A DNA stretch of 19,094 nucleotides, from contig JAYZCG010000030.1 in NCBI GenBank assembly GCA_036338435.1, positions 1-19,094 on the forward strand, in the 5' to 3' direction. A program made the translations under genes and the position numbers. Positions 1-6,321 of the stretch are shown here, in pieces (the first letter of the stretch is position 1; each line of letters opens with the position of its first letter). The notes beneath the pieces were generated by a model. It did not search any database. It had not been told where the DNA came from and was given only the letters and a program-made list of their open reading frames with translations. Origin of the DNA: JAPYTY01 sp036338435. GTDB taxonomy: Bacteria > Acidobacteriota > UBA6911 > RPQK01 > JADFOI01.

Positions 1-566
1 TCTAAAAACATGCTTCTTTCTTGGAGAATAGAGTTGCTACTAGCCATTCCATTTTTGATCTTGATATCATCTCGATCTTCCAACTGAACAAACACATACC
101 GCAACATGTTCCAAATTTCACCAGAATACTTCTCTACCACCGCGATTGAAGTCTTCCATGATAGACAAGGCCGCAAATGCTCTTCCGATGAAGCTGCCTT
201 GGCCATAGCAAGTTGACTTGAATCCATATCAGCTACATGGCTTTGAAGAACCGACAGCTTCTCTTGCAATTCTAAAAGAAAGTGATCAATTCGACGATCC
301 ACTAAACTCTCAACTAATGGCACATTATTTCGTCCGGAAACATTGTAAAATACGCCCATGTTAGCCAACTGTCTTCGAAAATAGTTTCGGAGAACTGCAT
401 TCTCCCTGGCTAGAAAAACATGCTCTGGTTCAGATTCCTGCAAAGGATGACTCAGAGTCGTCCCACAACCAACAACAGCAAAATAAAGCCAGCAAGTGCC
501 AACCGATAGACGACGAAGATTTGGTAAGTGCGAACCTGCAAAAATTTTAAAAAATATCGAATGCAT
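1..566 (-). CDS. Putative lipoprotein, 3' end cut by the window edge
   Basis: I do not recognise this protein. The minus-strand frame is open from an ATG at 564-566 to the left edge, giving at least 188 residues with no stop. The N-terminus has a basic pair (R18 R19), a hydrophobic run (about 22-33) and the lipobox-like V-V-G-C with Cys at residue 34, which fits a type II signal peptide and lipid anchoring. After it comes a polar, charged region (for example EHVFLARENAVLRNYF, about 46-61) and a likely helical, possibly coiled-coil stretch rich in L, E and Q (about 85-110). The first 115 nt overlap the 3' end of uppP in another frame. The next ATG, at 357-359, would give a shorter protein without a signal. 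The downstream part reads as real protein; the exact start and the lipoprotein call are inference. Confidence 0.55.
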   Translation of the reverse strand, partial: MHSIFFKIFAGSHLPNLRRLSVGTCWLYFAVVGCGTTLSHPLQESEPEHVFLARENAVLRNYFRRQLANMGVFYNVSGRNNVPLVESLVDRRIDHFLLELQEKLSVLQSHVADMDSSQLAMAKAASSEEHLRPCLSWKTSIAVVEKYSGEIWNMLRYVFVQLEDRDDIKIKNGMASSNSILQERSMFL

Positions 567-1273
567 AAATACCCACTAATAAAAGAACATATAGCGCCGA
601 TCACCAATGATGAAACATGTAGATCTACTCCCACCCCTGATTGTCCAAGTTCATACAGGCTTTTACTAGTAATGACCAACAAAATTGGCGTACCTAAAAG
701 GAAAGAAAAGCGTGCTGCATCTGCCCTAGAGATACCTAACAACAACGCTGCGGATATCGTAACTCCAGAACGGCTCACCCCTGGAACAAGCGCAAGGGCC
801 TGCGCTAATCCAACTAGCAAGCCATCACGCCAACTAATGCTATCTAATGACCGCTCGTGAGAGCTATGCTGATCAGACCACCACAGCACTAACCCGAAGC
901 CACACAAAGTGCAGACTACAACTATGGGGCTTCTTAAATAAATCCTAATGATGTCTTCAAACAGCCATCCAACAACCACGGCTGGAATTGTTCCAACAAA
1001 CAGCGCCCAAAAAAACTGGAATTGATGCTTTGATTTTCCAATAAATAACTTTATAAATTGATATATAAATTGCTTCCAATAATCTTTAAAATATAGAATA
1101 GAAGCCACGAGCGTTCCCCCGTGCACTACGACATCGAAAGTCAAACCCAAAGATTGCCAACCCAGAAGCCATGGTGTAATGAGAAGGTGCGCTGAACTAC
1201 TAATAGGGAGAAATTCCGTAACTCCTTGAATAATTCCTAGGAAAACAGCCTCTAGTGATTGACCATCACTCAT
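452..1273 (-). CDS. uppP: Undecaprenyl-diphosphatase (UppP/BacA)
   Basis: Integral membrane phosphatase that converts undecaprenyl diphosphate to undecaprenyl phosphate, recycling the lipid carrier for peptidoglycan and other envelope glycans; overexpression in the family gives bacitracin resistance. The 273 residues match the family length. Both signatures are present: the (E/Q)xxxE segment, here QGVTE at 16-20 running into FLPISSSAHL (21-30), and PGVSRSGVT at 164-172 with the key Arg168. The first acidic position is Gln, which is an accepted variant. Several hydrophobic helices follow, the last at the C-terminus (FILLLLVVGRL). The ATG at 1273 is preceded only by a weak GGAAC element. The gene diverges from guaA across 159 nt, and its 3' end overlaps the lipoprotein-like frame downstream. 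A possible -35 (TTGACT, complement of 1305-1310) lacks a good -10. Confidence 0.96.
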   Translation of the reverse strand: MSDGQSLEAVFLGIIQGVTEFLPISSSAHLLITPWLLGWQSLGLTFDVVVHGGTLVASILYFKDYWKQFIYQFIKLFIGKSKHQFQFFWALFVGTIPAVVVGWLFEDIIRIYLRSPIVVVCTLCGFGLVLWWSDQHSSHERSLDSISWRDGLLVGLAQALALVPGVSRSGVTISAALLLGISRADAARFSFLLGTPILLVITSKSLYELGQSGVGVDLHVSSLVIGAICSFISGYLCIRYFLKFLQVRTYQIFVVYRLALAGFILLLLVVGRL

Positions 1274-1342
1274 ATAGTTCCATGGTTAATGTTTGCATGC
1301 GTGAAGTCAAGATTTCAATTACCCGTACATGTTTGTGAACCG

Positions 1343-1351
1343 TGCTATACT
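1343..1351 (+). promoter_or_regulatory. Candidate extended -10 promoter for guaA
   Basis: TGcTATACT matches the extended -10 consensus TGnTATAAT at all but one base. No good -35 is seen at normal spacing, as expected for an extended -10 element. Transcription would start near 1358, leaving a leader of about 75 nt before guaA. I see no clear purine riboswitch fold in that leader. Confidence 0.4.
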
Positions 1352-1432
1352 TCCAGCCTGAAGGGATTTTTCAACGCTTGCCACTGAGCTGTTAAATCTT
1401 GAGTACGGCCTAGCATTTTTTGTTTAGACGCT

Positions 1433-2965
1433 ATGCGCGAATCGATTCTCATCCTAGATTTTGGAGGTCAGTATACCCAGTTAATTGCACGGAGAATCCG
1501 CGAATCTGGAGTCTACTCAGAAATTCTGCCCTTTAGCACCAGCATTAAAACAATTAGAGAGCACAATCCTCGTGGCATCGTCTTATCGGGGGGCCCGCAG
1601 TCGGTTTTCTCTGAAGACGCTCCCCATCCAGATCCTGAGATTTATGACTTCCCAGCGCCAATCCTAGGGATTTGTTACGGCATGCAACTGCTCGCCCACC
1701 AGTTCGGAGGCAAAGTCATCCCTTCTGCAGACCGAGAATATGGCAGAGCCCAAATTGAGACGATAAGCTCAGTTCCTCTTTTTGAAAGTTTACCGCAAGA
1801 GTTGGAAGTTTGGATGAGTCACGGTGATCGTATAGACACCCTCCCTGATGAGTTCACTCGCGTTGCCCAGAGCGATACCAGCCTAGCAGCCATGGCCTCT
1901 CTCAATCGAAAAGTTTACGGGGTCCAGTTTCATCCTGAAGTAGCACATACCCCAAAAGGTCAAAAAATCTTAGAGAACTTCCTTTTTAAAATTTGTGAGT
2001 GCTGTGGGGACTGGAGCATGGCTTCCTTCACAGAAAGTACTGTTACTCAAATTGCATCCCAAGTAGGTTCCGACAAGGCAGTCTGCGGTCTTTCTGGAGG
2101 CGTTGATTCCACCGTGGCTGCCATCTTGGTTCACAAAGCCATTGGCGATCGGCTAACTTGTATTTTTGTAGATAATGGACTTTTGAGAAAAGATGAATTT
2201 GAGGACGTATTGAACACGTTTCAAAACAATCTTGATCTGCATGTAATAGGTATAAATGCCAGCCACAGCTTCCTCGAACAATTGGCTGGAGTGGAAGACC
2301 CAGAAAAAAAGAGAAAAATTATTGGCAAAGAATTTATCCGGGTTTTTGAAGTCGAAGCCCAAAAATTAGGACAAACAAAGTTTCTGGTTCAAGGCACACT
2401 CTACCCCGACATTATCGAATCGACCTCTGTCAAAGGACCTTCTGCCATGATTAAGAGCCACCACAACGTCGGGGGGCTTCCCGAAAAAATGAGCCTTGCT
2501 CTAGTTGAACCACTTCGAGAATTATTTAAGGATGAAGTTCGTGAGGTAGGTCGAGAATTGAAAATTCCTGAGGAGTTTATTAGCCGACAGCCCTTCCCCG
2601 GCCCAGGCTTAGCAGTACGTATTATTGGTGAGATAACCCCAGCACGCCTCGAAATTCTGCGAGAGGCTGATCACATCGTAGAACAAGAAATAAGAGCGGC
2701 TAATTTCTACACTAAAATTTGGCAGTCATTTGCTATTTTACTCCCAGTTAAAAGCGTAGGAGTGATGGGAGATAATAGGACCTATGAGAATGTGATTGCG
2801 ATTCGAGCTGTTCATAGTCTTGATGGTATGACGGCTGATTGGGTTCCCCTCCCTTATGATTTGCTGGCACACATATCTAATCGGATCGTTAATGAGGTGC
2901 ATGGAGTAAATCGTGTGGTTTATGACATAAGCTCCAAACCACCAAGCACAATTGAGTGGGAGTAG
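1433..2965 (+). CDS. guaA: GMP synthase (glutamine-hydrolysing)
   Basis: Cytosolic enzyme that aminates XMP to GMP with glutamine and ATP, the last step of guanine nucleotide synthesis. The 510 residues are close to the usual length. The N-terminal class I amidotransferase domain (about 1-190) has DFGGQY at 9-14, the oxyanion segment SGGPQS (52-57), nucleophile Cys81 in GICYGMQ, and His167/Glu169 in FHPE. The ATP pyrophosphatase P-loop SGGVDS is at 221-226. The dimerisation/XMP domain ends in the typical C-terminus DISSKPPSTIEWE. The ATG at 1433 gives the expected N-terminus (MRESILILDFGGQ), although the bases before it (tttagacgct) are a poor ribosome binding site. Nothing appears broken. 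It is the last backbone gene before the AT-rich accessory block. Confidence 0.98.
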   Translation: MRESILILDFGGQYTQLIARRIRESGVYSEILPFSTSIKTIREHNPRGIVLSGGPQSVFSEDAPHPDPEIYDFPAPILGICYGMQLLAHQFGGKVIPSADREYGRAQIETISSVPLFESLPQELEVWMSHGDRIDTLPDEFTRVAQSDTSLAAMASLNRKVYGVQFHPEVAHTPKGQKILENFLFKICECCGDWSMASFTESTVTQIASQVGSDKAVCGLSGGVDSTVAAILVHKAIGDRLTCIFVDNGLLRKDEFEDVLNTFQNNLDLHVIGINASHSFLEQLAGVEDPEKKRKIIGKEFIRVFEVEAQKLGQTKFLVQGTLYPDIIESTSVKGPSAMIKSHHNVGGLPEKMSLALVEPLRELFKDEVREVGRELKIPEEFISRQPFPGPGLAVRIIGEITPARLEILREADHIVEQEIRAANFYTKIWQSFAILLPVKSVGVMGDNRTYENVIAIRAVHSLDGMTADWVPLPYDLLAHISNRIVNEVHGVNRVVYDISSKPPSTIEWE

Positions 2966-3005
2966 GAATCTAATCGTAAGCTATTGATTTAAATAGCCTG
3001 CTATT

Positions 3006-3078
3006 TTACAAAGTAGTTACAAAGTATTTTTCTTTTGCTTTAAAAGTTTATTCCTGCACTACAAAGAGACTTACAAAG
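3006..3078 (+). repeat. Cluster of short TACAAAG direct repeats
   Basis: Four copies of TACAAAG occur at 3007-3013, 3018-3024, 3060-3066 and 3072-3078, with a related TACAAAC at 3091-3097. The first pair (TTACAAAGTA twice) is spaced 11 nt start to start and the second pair 12 nt, about one DNA helical turn. They lie in the 271-nt gap between guaA and the methyltransferase. This could be a binding-site array for a regulator or simply AT-rich sequence; no function can be assigned. Confidence 0.4.
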
Positions 3079-3098
3079 CAGAGTAACTACTACAAACA

Positions 3099-3228
3099 AT
3101 GAAAACTAAGAGCACATTTACTACTGAACAAGTTTAAATACTTGTTTAAAGAGTTTGTCTTTACTGATGGGATGCTCAAAGGCTCTCTTGCTGAACGGCG
3201 GAAAGTAAAAAACTTAATTGAAAAGTAG
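3099..3228 (+). pseudogene. Possible decayed coding fragments (IS3 OrfA-like start)
   Basis: Two overlapping short frames precede the methyltransferase. An ATG at 3099 opens 12 codons (MKTKSTFTTEQV) before TAA at 3135-3137; this resembles the start of IS3-family OrfA proteins (typically MK..RFTEEQI), but it is too short to be sure. A second frame is open from 3103 to the TAG at 3226-3228 (41 codons, no start before an internal ATG, ending LAERRKVKNLIEK) and looks protein-like. The inverted repeat AACAAGT/ACTTGTT (3127-3133, 3140-3146) lies inside. These may be remnants of an element or gene at the border of the accessory block; chance is not excluded. Confidence 0.25.
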
Positions 3229-3236
3229 GAGAGTAC

Positions 3237-4214
3237 ATGTCGAATATAGAAAAAATGTTATCTGAGGTTTTGATTGATCCAAATAATCAAGAGCGTTTGA
3301 TTTTAAAATATTCTTCAGTTGGTAAAATCTTAAGTGTAAGTAATCAATATGAAAAGGAATTTTCTGTAAAGGATGGCGTCATTGACTTTGTGAATAACAG
3401 CAACTACGCGGATAATTTTGGAGATCAGTGGACGAGGTTTCCAAAACTTCAACTGGACTCATTTAATGGAACAACTATATCCAAAGATAGGTTCTTTGGT
3501 GCACTTGATTTATCACCAGCTGAATTGCGTCGTAAGTTTGTTTTGGATGTTGGATGTGGAACTGGCAGATTCGCTGAAATTGCCCTTAAAGCTGGCGCAG
3601 TTGTCGTTGGTTTGGACTACTCGTCGGCTGCATATGTAGCTGCGAAAAACTTGGAGCATTATCCCAATTTTCAAGCTATCCGTGGTGATATTTACAATCT
3701 GCCGTTCAAGAAAGATAGCTTTGATTTGGTTTATTGTTTGGGTGTTTTGCAGCACACTCCTAATGTTGAAGAAGCTTTTAAATGCCTGCCTACTACTGTT
3801 AAAGATTCTGGTTTTTTAGTTGTAGATTATTATTGGAAACGATTTAGAAGTGTGTTGACATGGAAATATCCAATCCGATTAATTACGTCTACACTGCACG
3901 AGTCAACAGTACTAAATATACTCAAGGTGGCACATCCAATTATTTATCCGCTATCTGAAGTTTGTAGCAAAATACCGTTAATTGGTAAGTTTATTTCGCG
4001 TTTTTTTCCTGTCGTTAATTACGTTAATGATTATCCGCAGTTGGATAAAGAGTTATTACGGGCGTGGTCTTTTTTAGATACTTATGACAACTGGGCTCCA
4101 AAATTTGATCAACCCCAAACGGTTAAAACAGTGACTAAATGGGCAAATGAAGCTGGCTTAAAGGATATTGAGGTAAAGCACGTTAGACACCTAGTTGTAA
4201 GAGGGCGTGTGTAG
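3237..4214 (+). CDS. SAM-dependent class I methyltransferase, surface-polysaccharide type
   Basis: Likely a small-molecule or sugar methyltransferase, 325 residues. The N-terminus (about 10-52) resembles a Trm112-like module without its cysteines. The FGDQW motif (61-65) followed by QLDS and a D-R-F-F segment is common in methyltransferases of LPS and capsule clusters. The Rossmann SAM site is clear: VLDVGCGTGRF (102-112), acidic GLDYSS (125-130), GDIYNLPF (150-157) and FDLVYCLGVLQHTPN (162-176). The C-terminal 130 residues contain a hydrophobic stretch (about 225-255) but no clear membrane span. An AGGAGA ribosome binding site at 3227-3232 fixes the ATG. Base composition is more AT-rich than guaA, which suggests acquisition. 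The substrate is unknown. Convergent with the formyltransferase that follows, with a shared hairpin between them. Confidence 0.8.
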   Translation: MSNIEKMLSEVLIDPNNQERLILKYSSVGKILSVSNQYEKEFSVKDGVIDFVNNSNYADNFGDQWTRFPKLQLDSFNGTTISKDRFFGALDLSPAELRRKFVLDVGCGTGRFAEIALKAGAVVVGLDYSSAAYVAAKNLEHYPNFQAIRGDIYNLPFKKDSFDLVYCLGVLQHTPNVEEAFKCLPTTVKDSGFLVVDYYWKRFRSVLTWKYPIRLITSTLHESTVLNILKVAHPIIYPLSEVCSKIPLIGKFISRFFPVVNYVNDYPQLDKELLRAWSFLDTYDNWAPKFDQPQTVKTVTKWANEAGLKDIEVKHVRHLVVRGRV

Positions 4215-4217
4215 TAA

Positions 4218-4325
4218 ATCCGTAGGCTTCTACAAGAACGATTCCTCAAAGCTAATCCGCGTCGCAAAGAGCTCACAAAAAAGGAAGAGAAGATTTTCAA
4301 AATATTTGGGAGGTTCTGGCAATGA
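4218..4325 (+). pseudogene. Possible C-terminal remnant of a lost gene
   Basis: Directly after the methyltransferase (TAG, then TAA at 4215-4217) a frame stays open for 35 codons to TGA at 4323-4325, with no start codon. It reads as a highly charged helical tail (for example FLKANPRRKELTKKEEK) ending GRFWQ. It looks more like the C-terminus of a real protein than random sequence, and could be the end of a gene whose front was replaced when the methyltransferase arrived. The family is unknown. Confidence 0.3.
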
Positions 4326-4326
4326 G

Positions 4327-4357
4327 TTTAAAACCCTTTAGCTATAAGGGGTTTAAA
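4327..4357. terminator. Hairpin between convergent genes, likely bidirectional terminator
   Basis: TTTAAAACCCTT (4327-4338) pairs with AAGGGGTTTAAA (4346-4357), 12 bp with one mismatch and a 7-nt loop (tagctat). The A and T runs at the arm ends supply a U-rich end on both strands. It lies between the ends of the plus-strand methyltransferase and the minus-strand formyltransferase, the expected place for a two-way terminator. Confidence 0.6.
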
Positions 4358-4390
4358 TTGGTCTACTATTAAGGAGTATAACTAACCTTT

Positions 4391-5275
4391 TCATAAATAA
4401 TCGCCTGTTGAAATATCATGATTAGGTTCTATTTTAATTAATTTTATAGAATCTTCACCGCATTTAATAATTAGACATCCTTTTTCGTCTATATCCACCA
4501 CTTTACCTGGCTCTATATTCAAAATCTCACATTTAATAATTTCAGTTTCCCATACTTTTATTTCTTTGTCTGAGTGTAGAAAATGAGCACCAACATATGG
4601 TTTAGCTAAACCTCTAACAAGATTGTGAATTGACTTTGCAGCCATTCTCCAATCAATTTTGCCATCAGGATACCCTCTTTTCCTCCATGTGTTAGCTAGT
4701 TCATGATTTTGTTTTGTTCTGGAATAATTACCTGACATTAATTTTGGTAAAAATTCTTCTATCTGAATTAATGCTCTTTCTGAAACTTTTTTATAGAGTG
4801 AGCCAGCGTCATCATTTTTATCAATATCAATTAAAGACTGGGAAAGAATATCTCCGTTATCAGCGCCTTCATCCATAAAGAAAAATGTAGAAGCAGTTTT
4901 CTTTAATCCTAAAACTAAAGCCCAAATCAGAGGATGCCTTCCTCTATTTTTAGGAAGTTCTGCTGGGTGATAACCAATTACACCTAATGCTGGCAAGTTT
5001 AAAATTTCCTTTCCCAACAGTCTTGAGAAACCAAAGCAAAATATGACATCCGGGGATTTATCTTTAATCCATTTTAAAGTGTCTGAAGAATTAATATCTT
5101 TTATATACTTGCAAGGAATGTTCTTGGAATTAGCAAATGAGGTTAAATCGTAAAAATCAGCATTAAAGCTCGATTCTTTAAGGGTGCATATTCCTTTAAC
5201 ATCGACTCCTAATTGATGGACTTTTTCAAGAGCCATTTTAGAAAACTCGACTGAGCCAATAAAAACTATTCTCAT
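4391..5275 (-). CDS. Formyltransferase (FMT-like), probably acting on a sugar nucleotide
   Basis: Transfers a formyl group from formyl-tetrahydrofolate, by family. Over its 294 residues, the N-terminal Rossmann half starts MRIVFIGSVEFS, followed by the signature GYHPAELPKNRGRHPLIWAL (101-120) with catalytic His103, and DEGADNGDIL (135-144) with likely catalytic Asp139. The C-terminal 80 residues (KVWETEII ... PGKVVDIDEKGCLIIKC) look like the OB-type domain of methionyl-tRNA formyltransferase. The third catalytic position, the Asn of the usual N-x-H, is Gly101. The RGRHPLIWAL form resembles formyltransferases of polysaccharide clusters more than true tRNA Fmt, so I infer amino-sugar N-formylation. 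It is very AT-rich compared with the backbone genes, a sign of transfer. No Shine-Dalgarno is seen; a perfect TATAAT lies 11 nt before the ATG. Confidence 0.8.
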   Translation of the reverse strand: MRIVFIGSVEFSKMALEKVHQLGVDVKGICTLKESSFNADFYDLTSFANSKNIPCKYIKDINSSDTLKWIKDKSPDVIFCFGFSRLLGKEILNLPALGVIGYHPAELPKNRGRHPLIWALVLGLKKTASTFFFMDEGADNGDILSQSLIDIDKNDDAGSLYKKVSERALIQIEEFLPKLMSGNYSRTKQNHELANTWRKRGYPDGKIDWRMAAKSIHNLVRGLAKPYVGAHFLHSDKEIKVWETEIIKCEILNIEPGKVVDIDEKGCLIIKCGEDSIKLIKIEPNHDISTGDYL

Positions 5276-5286
5276 GATTAATTTAA

Positions 5287-5316
5287 ATTATAGAAATTTT
5301 TCGTTTTTCAAGACAA
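5287..5316 (-). promoter_or_regulatory. Candidate promoter of the minus-strand formyltransferase
   Basis: On the minus strand, TTGTCT (5311-5316; four of six match TTGACA) and a perfect TATAAT (5287-5292) are separated by 18 nt. The -10 ends 11 nt before the ATG at 5275, so the predicted transcript has a leader of about 5 nt and no room for a Shine-Dalgarno. Leaderless or near-leaderless translation is implied. Confidence 0.45.
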
Positions 5317-5392
5317 GAAGTTTCCTTAAACATAATTAGTCAAAACAATAACTTTTAAGATTTCTTAATAATCTCAAGTCTGTTTTCTATGT

Positions 5393-5509
5393 TTATTTAA
5401 TTGCCCATGAAATGATTGTATCTTTAATTTCTCTATTCTTAGTAATTCCTGTAATTAAGTTTAGTTCAGCAGAATTTTTTAAATACTCTTTCCAAACAAG
5501 ATTAATTAA
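5393..5509 (-). pseudogene. Possible C-terminal remnant of a lost minus-strand gene
   Basis: In the 267-nt gap between the two formyltransferase genes, the minus strand is open for 38 codons after an in-frame TAA (5510-5512) and ends at TAA (5393-5395). There is no start codon. The translation is protein-like (LVWKEYLKNSAELNLITGI, ending DTIISWAIK), with Trp, charged residues and a plausible helix pattern. It resembles the end of an AT-rich gene whose 5' part has been deleted. The family is unknown, and such a short frame could also arise by chance. Confidence 0.35.
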
Positions 5510-5510
5510 T

Positions 5511-5523
5511 TACATACTATGTA
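5511..5523. promoter_or_regulatory. Operator-like palindrome upstream of the second formyltransferase
   Basis: TACATA-C-TATGTA is a perfect 13-bp palindrome with a single-base centre, 19 nt before the ATG at 5543. It includes TACTAT, a weak -10-like hexamer, so a bound dimeric regulator would cover the likely promoter. The short length makes chance possible. Confidence 0.25.
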
Positions 5524-5542
5524 GTTAGAATTTTTAAGAAGA

Positions 5543-6256
5543 ATGGCTTCTATGATGCATAAGGATAAAGCTCGAGCTCGAATATTATTTTTTGGGAGGA
5601 GTAAGTGTGAGGCATCAAAAAAAATTCTTAGCCAAATGCATCGAAATGGATTTGATGTCACTTATGTTAAGTCCAATCATCGTGGTGAAAGTCTTCCAGA
5701 AGATGTTCAATCGTGGGATGGGGATTACATTATCTGTTTTCGTAGCCATTTTATTTTACCGGACAGCTTGCTCAAAAAAGCCAGAATTGCTGCAATCAAC
5801 TTTCACCCAGCTCCGCCTGAATATCCCGGAAGTGGTTGCATGAATTTTGCATTGTACGATGGAGTCGATACTTACGGTGTTACTGCGCACTTGATGAATG
5901 AGAAAGTTGACAATGGGAAGATTCTTGAAGTGCGCCGTTTCCCAGTACAAAAATGTGACAACTTACCCAGTGTCCTTGAAAGAACGCACAGTGAGTTGTA
6001 TCACTTATGTTCTGATTTCGTTACTGCCTTAGCGACTGTGGGTGAGTCATATGTGCCCGCAAAGGTTGCAGAATGCGAAGGTGTAAGTTGGAGCGGCAAA
6101 GCACGTTTACTGGAAGAGTTAGAGAAATTGCAAACTATCGATGTAGGCATAGAAAAATCAGAGTTGGAGAGAATTATACGAGCAACGCATGTAGACGGGT
6201 TTCCCCCTAAAGTCATGCTGCACGGCTATAAGTTCTATCTAAGTTTAGATGAATAG
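5543..6256 (+). CDS. Short formyltransferase-family protein
   Basis: A formyl-tetrahydrofolate-dependent transferase by fold, 237 residues, single-domain and without an OB domain. A Rossmann start (ARILFFGRS, 12-20) leads to the complete catalytic triad: Asn86 and His88 in INFHPAPPEYPGSG (85-98) and Asp123 in NEKVDNGKIL (119-128). The usual RG loop is replaced by EYPGSG. The tail (about 205-235, ELERIIRATHVDGFPPKV then a GYKFYL strand) resembles the substrate-side C-terminus of sugar or peptide formyltransferases. ATG at 5543 follows a purine run (aagaag); ATGs at 5552 and 5555 are alternatives, since the conserved fold begins near residue 12. It diverges from the other formyltransferase. The amine substrate is unknown; an amino-sugar is the best guess from the neighbours. 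Confidence 0.75.
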   Translation: MASMMHKDKARARILFFGRSKCEASKKILSQMHRNGFDVTYVKSNHRGESLPEDVQSWDGDYIICFRSHFILPDSLLKKARIAAINFHPAPPEYPGSGCMNFALYDGVDTYGVTAHLMNEKVDNGKILEVRRFPVQKCDNLPSVLERTHSELYHLCSDFVTALATVGESYVPAKVAECEGVSWSGKARLLEELEKLQTIDVGIEKSELERIIRATHVDGFPPKVMLHGYKFYLSLDE

Positions 6257-6321
6257 ATCCAAACTAAATAAATAATACTTTTGGATAAAACTGGATATTT
6301 TTATCGAGTAGAAGTAAGAGC

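Noticed and set aside
528..860. 110-residue plus-strand frame
   Set aside because: It lies antisense within uppP, whose catalytic motifs are intact; the translation has no family features.
1274..1310. Promoter for uppP with TTGACT as -35
   Set aside because: The -35 is good, but at 16-18 nt spacing the -10 matches only about three of six bases.
1358..1432. Purine riboswitch in the guaA leader
   Set aside because: The leader is only about 75 nt, and I could not find the conserved loop and junction bases of a purine aptamer.
4109..4300. 63-residue minus-strand frame across the methyltransferase end
   Set aside because: It overlaps the conserved end of the methyltransferase and the fragment after it, is Arg/Ser-rich, and has no ribosome binding site.
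6257..6286. Terminator hairpin ATCCAAA/TTTGGAT after the second formyltransferase
   Set aside because: Seven AT-rich base pairs, a 16-nt loop and no T tract; too weak to call.
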